Assembly: GCA_024959975.1 (NCBI GenBank) | Contig: JANXFM010000054.1 | Location: forward strand, 1 to 10,399 | Reading direction: 5' to 3' | Source of the DNA: Flavobacteriales bacterium | GTDB taxonomy: Bacteria > Bacteroidota > Bacteroidia > Flavobacteriales > UBA7430 | DNA: 10,399 bases | Part shown: positions 1 through 8,374 of the stretch, piece by piece | Numbering within the stretch: position 1 is the stretch's first letter | Layout of the letters: every line of letters begins with the position of its first letter | Notes under the pieces: model-generated | What the model saw: only the letters and a program-made list of their open reading frames with translations | The model's database searches: none | What the model was told of the DNA's origin: nothing | Translations under genes and position numbers: made by a program

Positions 1-201
1 AAAAAGGTCTTAAGGCATATTGCAGATAATAAAAGCACCAATGAAATTGCTAAAAGATTGTATTTGAGTGGTAAAACAGTACAAAATCATCGTTTTAGTA
101 TTTGTAAGAAAATGGAGCTTGAAGGGGTGAATTCACTTTTGAGTTTTTCACTTCAGAATAAATATATCATTGATTTAATATTAGCTCAGGAATCCTATTA
201 A
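1..201 (+). CDS. LuxR/NarL-type DNA-binding response regulator, C-terminal fragment (5' end outside window)
   Basis: Reading frame 1 is open from the first base to a TAA at 199-201 and gives the last 66 residues of a protein. The fragment is a GerE/LuxR helix-turn-helix: an ILR-like first helix (VLRHIADNKSTNEIA), the turn after KRLYLS, and the recognition helix around GKTVQNHRFSICKKM, followed by a fourth helix. In this family the domain binds promoter DNA as a dimer and normally sits at the C-terminus of a NarL/FixJ response regulator with an N-terminal receiver domain. That receiver domain, if present, lies outside the window, so two-component control is inferred. A stand-alone LuxR regulator or a longer sensor fusion is also possible. 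No clear intrinsic terminator follows the stop codon. Confidence 0.85.
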   Translation, partial: KKVLRHIADNKSTNEIAKRLYLSGKTVQNHRFSICKKMELEGVNSLLSFSLQNKYIIDLILAQESY

Positions 202-425
202 CATCAAAGTTTATTTCTTTTCATTTGAATGCATTATTCTATACTTTCAACAAAAATTTAAAGCTAAAACTAAGCTCATAGAATGACTATTGAGTTCTTC
301 TTCAGATAAAATTCCCTACCATACTTTCTAGATGATATAATTCTCCATTGTGCTTCGCTATCTATATTAAAAAGTATTCGCAATAAATAAGTTGTTATTA
401 TAGCCGGTCACTCATTTATTCTGTG

Positions 426-433
426 TAATTTTG
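426..433 (+). promoter_or_regulatory. Candidate Bacteroidetes -7 element for typA
   Basis: TAATTTTG matches the Bacteroidetes primary sigma factor -7 consensus TAnnTTTG exactly and ends 17 bp before the typA ATG. This would give a short leader of roughly 10 nt. I see no convincing TTG or TTTG about 19-21 bp upstream (the nearest TTG, at 392-394, is 31 bp away), so this is a half-supported promoter. The rest of the 202-444 spacer is A/T-rich with no other recognisable element. Confidence 0.45.
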
Positions 434-450
434 CAGCTTAAATTTTGAGC

Positions 451-2214
451 ATGAAATCGATACGTAACATTGCTATTATTGCACACGTTGACCACGGTAA
501 AACAACCTTAGTTGACAAAATTATTCACGAATGTCAGATTATGGACCCGAGAAAAGTTACTGGGGAACTCATTCTTGATAATAATGATTTGGAGAGAGAA
601 CGTGGAATTACGATTCTTTCAAAGAATGTTGCCGCAAATTATAAAGATGTTAAAATTAACATCTTGGATACTCCCGGTCACGCCGATTTTGGTGGTGAGG
701 TAGAACGTGTTTTAAAAATGGCCGATGGTGTTTTACTTTTAGTAGATGCTTTTGAAGGAGCAATGCCTCAAACACGTTTTGTGTTGAGTAAAGCGATTTC
801 TTTGGGTCTTAAGCCTATTGTCGTTGTAAACAAGGTTGATAAAGAAAATTGCACACCTGATATTGTTCAGGAACAAGTATTTGACTTAATGTTCAATTTA
901 GATGCTACTGAAGACCAGTTAGACTTTGTTACCATTTATGGTTCTTCTAAACAAGGGTGGATGAGTACGGATTGGAAAAAGCCTACAGATAATATCATTC
1001 CTTTGTTAGATGCGGTTTTGGAAACGATCCCTGAAGCACCCTACCATGAAGGTACTCCACAAATGCAAATTACCTCTTTAGACTTCTCTAGTTTTAAAGG
1101 TAGAATTGCTATTGGTCGTGTATTCCGTGGTGATTTAGAGAAAGGAAAAGACTATATGCTATGTAAAGATGGCGTAAATAAGAAGGTTCGTGTTAAAGAG
1201 TTATTCGTATTCGAAGGTCTTGGTAGAACTGAAGTTGATAAAGTTAGAAGTGGGGATCTTTGTGCCGTTATTGGTTTAGATGATTTTGAAATTGGTGATA
1301 CACTTGCTGATTTGGAAAATCCGGATGCTATGCCAAGAATTTCTGTAGATGAGCCTACCATGAGTATGTTGTTTACGATTAACAATTCACCTTTCTTTGG
1401 TAAAGAAGGTAAGTTTGTTACTTCTCGTCACCTTAGAGATCGTCTTTTTAAAGAAACTGAAAAGAACCTTGCATTACGCGTAGAAACAACAGATTCTGAA
1501 GATAAGTTTAATGTATTTGGACGTGGTATTCTTCACTTGTCTGTACTTATTGAAACGATGCGTCGTGAAGGGTATGAATTACAAGTTGGGAAGCCACAGG
1601 TAATTGAAAAAGTTATTGATGGTGTTAAATGTGAACCTTACGAAACATTAGTTATTGATGTGCCGGAAGATTTTTCGGGTAAAGCGATTGAGTTGGTGAC
1701 TCAACGTAAAGGTGATTTGCTTGTTATGGAGCCTAAAGGTGATTTACAACACCTGGAGTTTGATGTCCCGTCAAGAGGTTTGATCGGGTTAAGAAACAAT
1801 ATGTTGACGGCTACTTCAGGTCAGGCAATTATGACCCACCGTTTTAGAGAGTTTTGTGCTTATAAAGGAGATATTCCTACGAGAATGAAAGGGTCTTTAA
1901 TTTCTATGGAGCAAGGTCCTGCAACAGGTTTTGCGATTAACAGACTGCAAGACAGAGGTCGTTTCTTTGTTGCTCCAACTGATGTGATCTACAAAGGTCA
2001 GGTTGTTGGTGAACACTCCAGAGATAATGATTTAGAGGTGAACCTAGTAAAGGGGAAGCAATTAACAAATATGAGAAAATCAGGTTCTGATGATGCCATG
2101 AAGATTGCTCCAAAGGTTGTTTTCTCACTAGAGGAATCTATGGAGTACATAGGAGAAGATGAATACTTAGAAGTTACTCCTGCAAGTTTGAGAATGAGAA
2201 AGATTAAATCTTAA
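451..2214 (+). CDS. typA: Translational GTPase TypA/BipA
   Basis: 587-residue ribosome-associated GTPase of the EF-G/LepA class. The family acts on the ribosome in ribosome assembly and in stress or cold adaptation. The G domain is intact: G1 at residues 11-19 (AHVDHGKTT), the switch I stretch DLERERGITI at 46-55, G3 DTPGH at 73-77 and G4 NKVD at 127-130. Beta-barrel domain II follows, then EF-G-like domains III and V (the FGRGILHLSVLIE and PSRGLIGLRN motifs), then the TypA-specific C-terminal domain (EHSRDNDLEVN, KGKQLTNMR). Length is normal for the family. I start at the ATG at 451, because family members typically begin with a sequence like MKSIRNIAIIAHVDHGKTT. An in-frame TTG at 445 would add only two residues. 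A strong terminator follows, so it is probably transcribed alone. Confidence 0.97.
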   Translation: MKSIRNIAIIAHVDHGKTTLVDKIIHECQIMDPRKVTGELILDNNDLERERGITILSKNVAANYKDVKINILDTPGHADFGGEVERVLKMADGVLLLVDAFEGAMPQTRFVLSKAISLGLKPIVVVNKVDKENCTPDIVQEQVFDLMFNLDATEDQLDFVTIYGSSKQGWMSTDWKKPTDNIIPLLDAVLETIPEAPYHEGTPQMQITSLDFSSFKGRIAIGRVFRGDLEKGKDYMLCKDGVNKKVRVKELFVFEGLGRTEVDKVRSGDLCAVIGLDDFEIGDTLADLENPDAMPRISVDEPTMSMLFTINNSPFFGKEGKFVTSRHLRDRLFKETEKNLALRVETTDSEDKFNVFGRGILHLSVLIETMRREGYELQVGKPQVIEKVIDGVKCEPYETLVIDVPEDFSGKAIELVTQRKGDLLVMEPKGDLQHLEFDVPSRGLIGLRNNMLTATSGQAIMTHRFREFCAYKGDIPTRMKGSLISMEQGPATGFAINRLQDRGRFFVAPTDVIYKGQVVGEHSRDNDLEVNLVKGKQLTNMRKSGSDDAMKIAPKVVFSLEESMEYIGEDEYLEVTPASLRMRKIKS

Positions 2215-2233
2215 TCGATACTTAATTATAATT

Positions 2234-2261
2234 AAAACGACCACTTTTGTGGTCGTTTTTT
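2234..2261 (+). terminator. Rho-independent terminator of typA
   Basis: A perfect inverted repeat has arms at 2234-2244 (AAAACGACCAC) and 2249-2259 (GTGGTCGTTTT) with a four-base TTTT loop, and the right arm runs into a run of six T at 2256-2261. It lies 19 bp after the typA stop codon. The GC-rich core ACGACCAC/GTGGTCGT followed by T residues is a textbook intrinsic terminator for plus-strand transcription. Confidence 0.93.
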
Positions 2262-2287
2262 GTTTGAGATAGTTTATTTTAGACCTT

Positions 2288-3502
2288 ATGAAAGTAGCTA
2301 TAATTGGAGGAGGTGCAGCAGGTTTTTTTGCGGCATTTTCTGTGAAAGAACATCATGCTGATGCTCAGGTAACCATTTTTGAAAAGTCGGATAAACTCTT
2401 GGCTAAGGTGAAAATATCGGGTGGAGGTCGATGTAATGTTACTCATTCTTGTTTTCAAGCCAACAAACTTTCAAAATTCTACCCAAGAGGATCAAAGCAG
2501 TTGAAAAAGGCTTTTTCACAATTTCAGCCTAAGGATACCGAAGCGTGGTTTGCCACCAGAGGTGTAGCTCTTAAAACGGAGGCTGATGGTCGGATGTTCC
2601 CTACTACAGATGATTCGCAAACCATTATAGATTGTTTTATGCATGAGGCTCAGGTAAAAAAGATCCAAATAGCTAAACAGACACAGGTAAATGAATTAGT
2701 GCCGGAAAAAAGCGGATATACACTTGTATTCAAAGGGTCCAAACAACATTTCGATAAAATTATTATTGCAAGTGGTGGTAGTCCGAATGCTAAAGGTTTT
2801 CAATGGTTGAAAAATATTGGGCATTCTATTATTGCTCCAATTCCATCACTATTTACGTTTAATATGCCTAAAGAACCTGTAAAAGAACTTATGGGGCTCG
2901 TAGTAGAAAATGCGACGGCTAGAATTCAGGGCACAAAATTGCAATATACAGGTCCTGTTTTAATTACGCACTGGGGAATGAGTGGTCCTGCCATATTGAA
3001 ATTATCGGCCTGGGGAGCTCGATTGCTTCACGATAAAAATTATCAGTTTAATGTTCAGATAAACTGGTTGTCTATTAAAAGTGAGAATGAGGTTCATGAA
3101 ATCCTGGATGCAGAATTTGAAAATATACGCAAGAAAAAAATAGCTAATGCAAATCCTTTTGGATTACCTGGTAGAATGTGGTTGTTCTTATTGGAAAAGG
3201 TGCAGATTAATACTCAGATACCCTGGATGGAGTTGTCAAAGAAGAATAGAAACAAGTTGATTAATATTTTGCTGAATGATGTGTATGCTGTTTCCGGTAA
3301 AACCACTTTTAAGGAAGAGTTTGTTACCTGTGGTGGGGTAAGCCTGTCTGATGTTGATATTAAAACGATGCAAAGTAGCGTTTGTAAAGATTTGTATTTT
3401 GCAGGGGAGGTTTTAGATATTGATGGAATTACCGGTGGATTTAATTTTCAAGCTGCCTGGACAACCGGATATATTGCAGGGAAGTTGATTGCTAATGATT
3501 AA
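2288..3502 (+). CDS. HI0933/YhiN (BaiN-like) family FAD-dependent oxidoreductase
   Basis: 404-residue predicted flavoprotein. An N-terminal Rossmann FAD-binding motif, GGGAAG at residues 7-12, ends with the ribose-binding acidic residue in TIFEK (E32). The family signature KISGGGRCNVTHS follows at about 42-54. The central GPVLITHWGMSGPAIL segment and the C-terminal LYFAGEVLDIDGITGGFNFQ motif (about 369-388), which closes over FAD, are both present. Length and motif order match the HI0933 family (Pfam HI0933_like) from end to end. Relatives are often auto-annotated 'BaiN', after a clostridial bile acid enzyme, but nothing here supports bile acid chemistry; substrate and electron partner are unknown. 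No signal peptide is visible, so it is probably cytoplasmic. It starts 73 bp after typA, beyond the terminator, so it presumably has its own promoter, although I see no good one. Confidence 0.88.
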   Translation: MKVAIIGGGAAGFFAAFSVKEHHADAQVTIFEKSDKLLAKVKISGGGRCNVTHSCFQANKLSKFYPRGSKQLKKAFSQFQPKDTEAWFATRGVALKTEADGRMFPTTDDSQTIIDCFMHEAQVKKIQIAKQTQVNELVPEKSGYTLVFKGSKQHFDKIIIASGGSPNAKGFQWLKNIGHSIIAPIPSLFTFNMPKEPVKELMGLVVENATARIQGTKLQYTGPVLITHWGMSGPAILKLSAWGARLLHDKNYQFNVQINWLSIKSENEVHEILDAEFENIRKKKIANANPFGLPGRMWLFLLEKVQINTQIPWMELSKKNRNKLINILLNDVYAVSGKTTFKEEFVTCGGVSLSDVDIKTMQSSVCKDLYFAGEVLDIDGITGGFNFQAAWTTGYIAGKLIAND

Positions 3503-3525
3503 TTAATAATGACTGATTAATCATT
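3494..3525. repeat. AT-rich inverted repeat across the flavoprotein stop codon
   Basis: AATGATTAAT at 3494-3503 is the exact reverse complement of ATTAATCATT at 3516-3525, with a 12-base loop. The left arm contains the TAA stop of the flavoprotein gene (3500-3502). It could form a weak hairpin at the mRNA 3' end, but the stem is almost all A/T and no T tract follows, so it is not a convincing terminator. Low sequence complexity may explain it. Confidence 0.4.
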
Positions 3526-3552
3526 GTTATGCAGGAGAAAAAAATTATCACA

Positions 3553-3584
3553 GGTCATTCTGAACTTGTTTCAGAATCTCATGG
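3553..3584. repeat. Palindromic intergenic element (REP-like)
   Basis: Within the convergent spacer, ATTCTGAA (3557-3564) and TTCAGAAT (3570-3577) form a perfect 8-bp inverted repeat around a CTTGT loop, with flanks GGTC on the left and CTCATGG on the right. From general knowledge, variants of this element (TTCTGAA or TCCTGAA arms around CTTGT) recur in intergenic DNA of many Bacteroidota genomes, so it is more likely a copy of a dispersed repeat than a unique signal. Only one copy is present in this window, so its repetitive nature is inferred. Read on the minus strand it lies downstream of thrC and could also act as a weak 3' hairpin. Confidence 0.55.
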
Positions 3585-3637
3585 ATAACGTACTTGACTT
3601 TTTAGAATGGATAATTGTTAGGCTGAACAACCAACAA

Positions 3638-4918
3638 CTAACAACCAATTTGTTTTTTAAACGCTTCGTAATCGTTTGGCATTGATGTTTTTTTGCAATC
3701 TGTCAGGTCTGCCGTTTGGATTTCGAATTCCGGCAGTGCTTTTTTCATGACCTTGGAGAATTTTTGTGGATGCGCCGTTTCAAGAAATACACCAAATTCA
3801 TCACTTTTTATGTTTGCTGACAGGGCTAATTTCCCCACAGCGCCATGTGGATCCAACAGGTAGTTATTTTTTTCGTAACAACTTTGTATTTCCTGTAGTG
3901 TAGACTCATCGTCAAAGCGAAATGCGGTAATGTCTTTTTTTATGGAATCGATATCTTTGTTGTACAAATATTCGATGCGTTCAAAATTACTTGGATTCCC
4001 AACATCCATAGCGTTGGAGTAGGTATGTACGGATTTTTTCTCATTGAAAACACCCGTTTTTAAATACTCGTAAAAAGTATCGTTTGCGTTATGTGCTGCA
4101 ATGAATCGATGGATGGGAAGTCCCATTTTTTTAGCGATCAATCCGGCGGTAACATTTCCTAAATTTCCCGAAGGAACGGATACCACCATTTTTTTTCCGT
4201 TTAGATCTTTTTTGATCTGTTTGTATGCAAAAAAGTAGTACAACATTTGAGGCAACAATCGGGCAACATTAATAGAGTTTGCACTGCTCAAAGACTTTTT
4301 ACCCCTCAGAGATTCATCGTTAAGGGCTTTTTTAACGAGCTTTTGGCAATCATCGAATGTACCATCAATTTCAATGGCGTCAATATTTTCACCGAGGCTG
4401 GTCATTTGAAATTCCTGGTAAGCACTTACTTTTCCTTTTGGAAATAGGATTTTCACTGATACACCCGGCACCTTGTAGAAACCACTGGCTACGGCACTTC
4501 CCGTATCTCCCGAGGTAGCGACTACAATCGTTACTTCTTCTTTTTTATTTGAGTAGAAATGAGAGAGGCATCTGGACATGAATCGTGCTCCTACATCTTT
4601 AAATGCTTGTGTAGGACCGTGGTACAGTTCCAAAGAGGAAATGTTTTTTTCTACCGGAACTACAGGAATCTTGAAGTTAAGCGTTTCGGATAAGATGTTT
4701 TTTAACTCCTTGTCGTCTAATGAGTCTTTTACAAAAGGTTTGAGTACTGTTAAAGCAATTTCAAGGTCTTCATAGGCCTCAATATTATTGAAAAAATCAG
4801 CTGGAATAGAAGGTATATCTTCGGGAACATACAAACCACCATTATCCGTTAATCCGTTAATAACAGCTTCTCTAAAAGAAATGTGCTCGTTATTTTTTCG
4901 TGTACTTAGATACTTCAT
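3638..4918 (-). CDS. thrC: Threonine synthase
   Basis: 426-residue PLP-dependent enzyme that converts O-phospho-L-homoserine to L-threonine and phosphate, the last step of the pathway. The N-terminal threonine synthase domain (KYLSTR start, NGLTDNGGLYVPEDIP at about 21-36) is followed by the PLP lysine motif GPTQAFKDVGARF, with K107 as the predicted Schiff-base lysine. The phosphate or substrate loop ATSGDTGSA is at about 134-142, and the PLP-phosphate-binding segment VPSGNLGN follows further on. The size is that of the E. coli-type enzyme. It is the last gene of thrABC. Its ATG overlaps the thrB stop as ATGA, which suggests translational coupling. No T-tract terminator follows directly; the palindromic element at 3557-3577 is the nearest hairpin. 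Confidence 0.96.
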   Translation of the reverse strand: MKYLSTRKNNEHISFREAVINGLTDNGGLYVPEDIPSIPADFFNNIEAYEDLEIALTVLKPFVKDSLDDKELKNILSETLNFKIPVVPVEKNISSLELYHGPTQAFKDVGARFMSRCLSHFYSNKKEEVTIVVATSGDTGSAVASGFYKVPGVSVKILFPKGKVSAYQEFQMTSLGENIDAIEIDGTFDDCQKLVKKALNDESLRGKKSLSSANSINVARLLPQMLYYFFAYKQIKKDLNGKKMVVSVPSGNLGNVTAGLIAKKMGLPIHRFIAAHNANDTFYEYLKTGVFNEKKSVHTYSNAMDVGNPSNFERIEYLYNKDIDSIKKDITAFRFDDESTLQEIQSCYEKNNYLLDPHGAVGKLALSANIKSDEFGVFLETAHPQKFSKVMKKALPEFEIQTADLTDCKKTSMPNDYEAFKKQIGC

Positions 4919-5847
4919 TTGTTTAAAATTCTAGCTCCACTTTGCTTACAAAGTAAATGCTTGCGTGTTTGTATTTTTATGTTCAGGTCTTTGTAAACAT
5001 CTTCTAATGCTTGTTGTATATTAGAAGCATGTTCTTTGTTTTTGGCAATAGCAAAAACGGAAGGTCCCGAGCCTGATATTCCGAAGGCTAAAGCATTATT
5101 TTCATGAGCAGCATTTTTCAATTCGTTAAATTTAGGAATGAGTAAGCTACGCATAGGTTCTACCACCAGATCTTTTAGACTTTCAGAAAATAATTCCATA
5201 TCTTTTTCATACAAACTCGCCACAAAGGCTCCCATAAGACTAACTTGTTGGGTTAGTGTTTTTAGATCAATGGTGTCGTTTAATATCTTTCGGGCATCTG
5301 AGGTTTTCACCTTAATGTCCGGAAATAAGGTTACGGCATATAAATTCTCGAGGAGTGGGAGTTCAATCAGGTCAGAGGCTTTATTCCCTTTACTTAAAAC
5401 AATTCCTCCCAATATTGAGGGGGCTACATTGTCTATGTGCGCAGTTCCACAAGCCACCCGTTCTCCTTCTGCAGCAAAAGCAACCAATTCTTTATTTGAA
5501 TAGCTATTGCCTATTAACTTGTTGTACCCGTATGCAGCAGCAGCACTACTAGCGCTACTCGAACCGAGTCCACTTCCTGCAGCAAAGCCTTTCGTTATGA
5601 TAATATCTACACCGGTAAATTTATTTTGTGCTTCCTGCATCTTTCGGATGACTACTGAGCAGCAATTTTTATCCCTATCGACAGGCAATCCATCACCATT
5701 AATCATCTTAATGATGTTGTTTTCTTCCGTTCCGTTAAAGCGCAATTCAACCTCATCTCCGATATCGTTCAGAGACAGCCCTAAAACATCATAACCCACA
5801 TTAAAGTTGGCTAGAGTAGCGGGGGCGTAAGCTGTTATTTGATTCAT
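4915..5847 (-). CDS. thrB: Homoserine kinase
   Basis: 310-residue GHMP-family kinase that phosphorylates L-homoserine with ATP to O-phospho-L-homoserine. The N-terminal APATLANFNVGYDVLGLSL (about 8-26) is the usual substrate-side motif. The GHMP ATP-binding loop GSGLGSSSASS is at 91-101, and the C-terminal glycine-rich motif FGISGSGPSVFAIA is near 255-268. The protein is of normal length and complete. The start codon lies 3 nt after the thrA stop, and the stop codon overlaps the thrC start (ATGA), so all three genes are almost certainly one transcript. No strong Shine-Dalgarno is seen, which is usual for this phylum. Confidence 0.96.
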   Translation of the reverse strand: MNQITAYAPATLANFNVGYDVLGLSLNDIGDEVELRFNGTEENNIIKMINGDGLPVDRDKNCCSVVIRKMQEAQNKFTGVDIIITKGFAAGSGLGSSSASSAAAAYGYNKLIGNSYSNKELVAFAAEGERVACGTAHIDNVAPSILGGIVLSKGNKASDLIELPLLENLYAVTLFPDIKVKTSDARKILNDTIDLKTLTQQVSLMGAFVASLYEKDMELFSESLKDLVVEPMRSLLIPKFNELKNAAHENNALAFGISGSGPSVFAIAKNKEHASNIQQALEDVYKDLNIKIQTRKHLLCKQSGARILNK

Positions 5848-5850
5848 AAA

Positions 5851-8283
5851 TTACTTGTTAACGATAGACATTACATCTGCAAACACACCACTGGCAGTTA
5901 CACTTGCACCGGCACCGGCACCTTTAATGACTAAGGGTTCGCTTACATATCGGTCGGTATAAAGAGCGACTACGTTGTCTTTTCCTTCTAAATTGAAAAA
6001 AGGACTGTCCGAAGGAATTTCTTTTAAGCCTACGGATAGTATTTTATTCTCAAGAGTGGCAACTACTTTTAATTTAAATCCTTTCTTATTTGCTTTTGCA
6101 TAAAGCGCTTTAAAGAAGTCTTCGTGTTTGGCTAAATTTTCAAATAAGGCATCTACACTTTCTGAATTGGTACACTCATCTGGGATAAAGCTGTTGAATT
6201 TGATTTCAGATAAGGAACCTTTTAAACCCGATTCTCTAGAGAGAATAAGAATCTTACGCATCACATCCAATCCACTTAAATCGATTAACGGATTTGGTTC
6301 TGTGTATCCCTCTTCTTTAGCTCTAAGTACTATGTCGGCAAATTTATTTTCACCATTATACTGGTTGAAAATAAAGTTTAGGCTACCCGAAATAACCGCT
6401 TCAATCTTGTTGACCGCATCTCCACTTATGATTAGGTCGTGAATGGTTTTAATAACTGGTAGGGCAGCACCTACGGTAGTTTCGTATTTAAAGTGGCAAT
6501 TAAATTCTTTAGCTGCATTTATCAATTGAGAATACGTTTTGTAATCGCTACTGCAGGCTATTTTATTACAAGTTGAAATTGAAATACTGTTTTCCAATAA
6601 ATAAGGGTATCCGTCACTTACCACTTGAGATGCCGTATTGTCAATAAAAATGCTATTCGGCAAATTCAGTTCGCTTATTTTTGAAAGGTACTCAGGTAAA
6701 GATCCGTATGCTTCTCCTGTTTTCTTGACATTCAGACTATCTTTCTCCCCAATTTCATCGCCACCATTTAAAAGCATTTTTGTGCTGTTGGCAACGCCAA
6801 TAACTTTAAGGTTGATGTTGTATTCTTTGATCAATTTTTCTTTTTGAGAATAAATGATCTTTAAAAATTCTTCCCCTACATTTCCGGTTCCGGCAATAAA
6901 CAGGTGCACATTTTTTACGATGTTGCTAAAGAATTTTTCGTGAATGACATTCAGTGCCTTTACTTCATCTTTTTGATCAATAACAATAGAAAGATTTCTC
7001 TCGGAGGCACCTTGAGCGATGGCAGTTATGTTAATTCCATTTTCACCAATAACGCTAAATACTTTTCCTGAAAGACCTATTTTATTTTTCATATTATCGC
7101 CAATAAGAGCAATAATACATAGGTTTTTTGTTACGTCCATTGGTCGTATTGTACCACTTTTTATTTCATTTCTGAATGTGTGGTCAAGTACTTTTTTGGA
7201 GATGTCGGCATCAGATTCGTTAATTCCTATTCCAATACTTTGCTCCGAACAACTTTGTGTTATTAGGATTACATTTACGTTATGTTCTTCTAAAGTTTGA
7301 AATACTTTTCGAGCACTTCCTTTTTTGCCCGACAATCCAATTCCTGAAACGGTAAGAACAGCGATATCATTTAAGGAAGAAAGTCCCTGTATTTTATGAG
7401 TCGATTTTTTGTGTGAATGGCTGATGAAAGTCCCTTCCTGCTCCGGACGAAATGTGTTTTTCAGATATAGGGGTATTTTTTTCTTTATCAGTGGCAATAT
7501 TGCTTGAGGATAGATCACTTTTGCTCCGAAGTATGCCATTTCAAAGGCTTCTTCGTAGCTGAGTTTTTTTAGAGAGAGCGTATTTTTTACTTTTTGAGGA
7601 TTTGCACTGTGAATACCATCCACATCGCTCCAAATTTCTATGGAACTCGCACGAATGGCACTTGCATAGATCGAAGCCGTAAAATCTGAACCACCTCTTC
7701 CGAGTAATACAGTCTCATTATTTTCATTAGAGGCTATAAATCCGCCTGTAATGTAGTTTTCTTTTTTTATTTTTTTAAGAATGTTGTTTGTTGAAACTTC
7801 AAAGTCAACGTCTCCGTCTAAATAATCGTTACCGGCACAAATAAGGCCGCGACTATCTAGAAAATTAATAGGTATCTGGTGTGTATTTAAATAACTATGC
7901 ACAATTAATGAGGACAATTGCTCGCCAATACCTAATACTTTTGCTTTGGTTTTATCTGTTAATTCTTTTAAGATGTAAATCCCTTTACAGATCGCCTCCA
8001 GTTCGTTGCATTTTTCTTGAACAGCGATAAGTAATTCTGTTTGATCCTTGATGGGGATGAGCTCATGAATTAATTTAAAATGAATATTTTTAAATTCTTC
8101 TATCAAAGTAAAAGATTCATCAACAAGAGCTTGCTCTATAATCTGTTCTAATTTATTGGTGATACCGGAAAAAGCGGAAACAACTACAATGTAATTTTCC
8201 TTTTTTTGTGATAGAATTAGTTTTATCTGCTCTAAATTTTCTTTTGAGGAAACACTTGTTCCTCCAAATTTTAAAACCATCAT
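5851..8283 (-). CDS. thrA: Bifunctional aspartokinase / homoserine dehydrogenase
   Basis: 810-residue fusion that catalyses the first step (aspartate to aspartyl phosphate) and third step (aspartate semialdehyde to homoserine) of threonine synthesis. Aspartokinase domain: KFGGTS at 5-10 and GRGGSDFTA at 196-204. Two ACT-like regulatory repeats span about 304-455; the second includes NGINITAIAQGASERNLSIVI, as in threonine-sensitive ThrA and MetL proteins, so feedback inhibition by an end product is likely. Homoserine dehydrogenase: Rossmann motif AGTGNVG at 464-470, NKIA at 573-576, the ETTVGAALPVI segment at 601-611, and LSGLDVMRK at 669-677, with D673 and K677 matching the catalytic Asp/Lys pair. 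GAGAGASVTASGV (788-800) completes the nucleotide site. Two adjacent ATG codons open the gene and the second (8278-8280) may be the true start, giving 809 residues. asd is not present nearby. Confidence 0.96.
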   Translation of the reverse strand: MMVLKFGGTSVSSKENLEQIKLILSQKKENYIVVVSAFSGITNKLEQIIEQALVDESFTLIEEFKNIHFKLIHELIPIKDQTELLIAVQEKCNELEAICKGIYILKELTDKTKAKVLGIGEQLSSLIVHSYLNTHQIPINFLDSRGLICAGNDYLDGDVDFEVSTNNILKKIKKENYITGGFIASNENNETVLLGRGGSDFTASIYASAIRASSIEIWSDVDGIHSANPQKVKNTLSLKKLSYEEAFEMAYFGAKVIYPQAILPLIKKKIPLYLKNTFRPEQEGTFISHSHKKSTHKIQGLSSLNDIAVLTVSGIGLSGKKGSARKVFQTLEEHNVNVILITQSCSEQSIGIGINESDADISKKVLDHTFRNEIKSGTIRPMDVTKNLCIIALIGDNMKNKIGLSGKVFSVIGENGINITAIAQGASERNLSIVIDQKDEVKALNVIHEKFFSNIVKNVHLFIAGTGNVGEEFLKIIYSQKEKLIKEYNINLKVIGVANSTKMLLNGGDEIGEKDSLNVKKTGEAYGSLPEYLSKISELNLPNSIFIDNTASQVVSDGYPYLLENSISISTCNKIACSSDYKTYSQLINAAKEFNCHFKYETTVGAALPVIKTIHDLIISGDAVNKIEAVISGSLNFIFNQYNGENKFADIVLRAKEEGYTEPNPLIDLSGLDVMRKILILSRESGLKGSLSEIKFNSFIPDECTNSESVDALFENLAKHEDFFKALYAKANKKGFKLKVVATLENKILSVGLKEIPSDSPFFNLEGKDNVVALYTDRYVSEPLVIKGAGAGASVTASGVFADVMSIVNK

Positions 8284-8374
8284 GCGATTGCTCTTTTACG
8301 TCACTTAAAATTCATTTAAATACAAAAGGCTATAAGCTATTAGCAGTGACTAATTGTAGCATATAATCTTCGCC

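Noticed and set aside
284..294. TGACTATTGAG also occurs at 8473-8483 in another spacer, as a possible shared regulatory site.
   Set aside because: An 11-bp match between two places is expected by chance in a window of this size, and the flanks do not extend the similarity.
445..450. TTG start two codons upstream of the typA ATG.
   Set aside because: The ATG at 451 matches the usual family N-terminus; the TTG only adds Met-Ser and has no supporting signal.
2262..2287. Possible -7 element TATTTTAG (2275-2282) for the flavoprotein gene.
   Set aside because: It has a mismatch to TAnnTTTG, no -33 partner, and would place the transcription start at or beyond the ATG.
3626..3648. Direct repeat AACAACCAA (3626-3634 and 3640-3648) around the thrC stop codon.
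   Set aside because: Simple A/C-rich sequence with a 14-bp offset; too short and low in complexity to support a function.
5138..5794. Overlapping plus-strand open frames of 65 to 121 codons opposite thrB, and similar shadow frames opposite thrA, thrC and within typA.
   Set aside because: They lie antisense or out of frame within well-supported conserved genes, have no recognisable domains, and are expected by chance over long coding regions.
8330..8362. Ten-codon minus-strand ORF (MLQLVTANSL) in the predicted thrA leader, as a candidate leader peptide.
   Set aside because: It has only one Thr codon and no Ile, no ribosome binding site is visible, and there is no terminator/antiterminator pair after it. 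Short ORFs like this are expected by chance.
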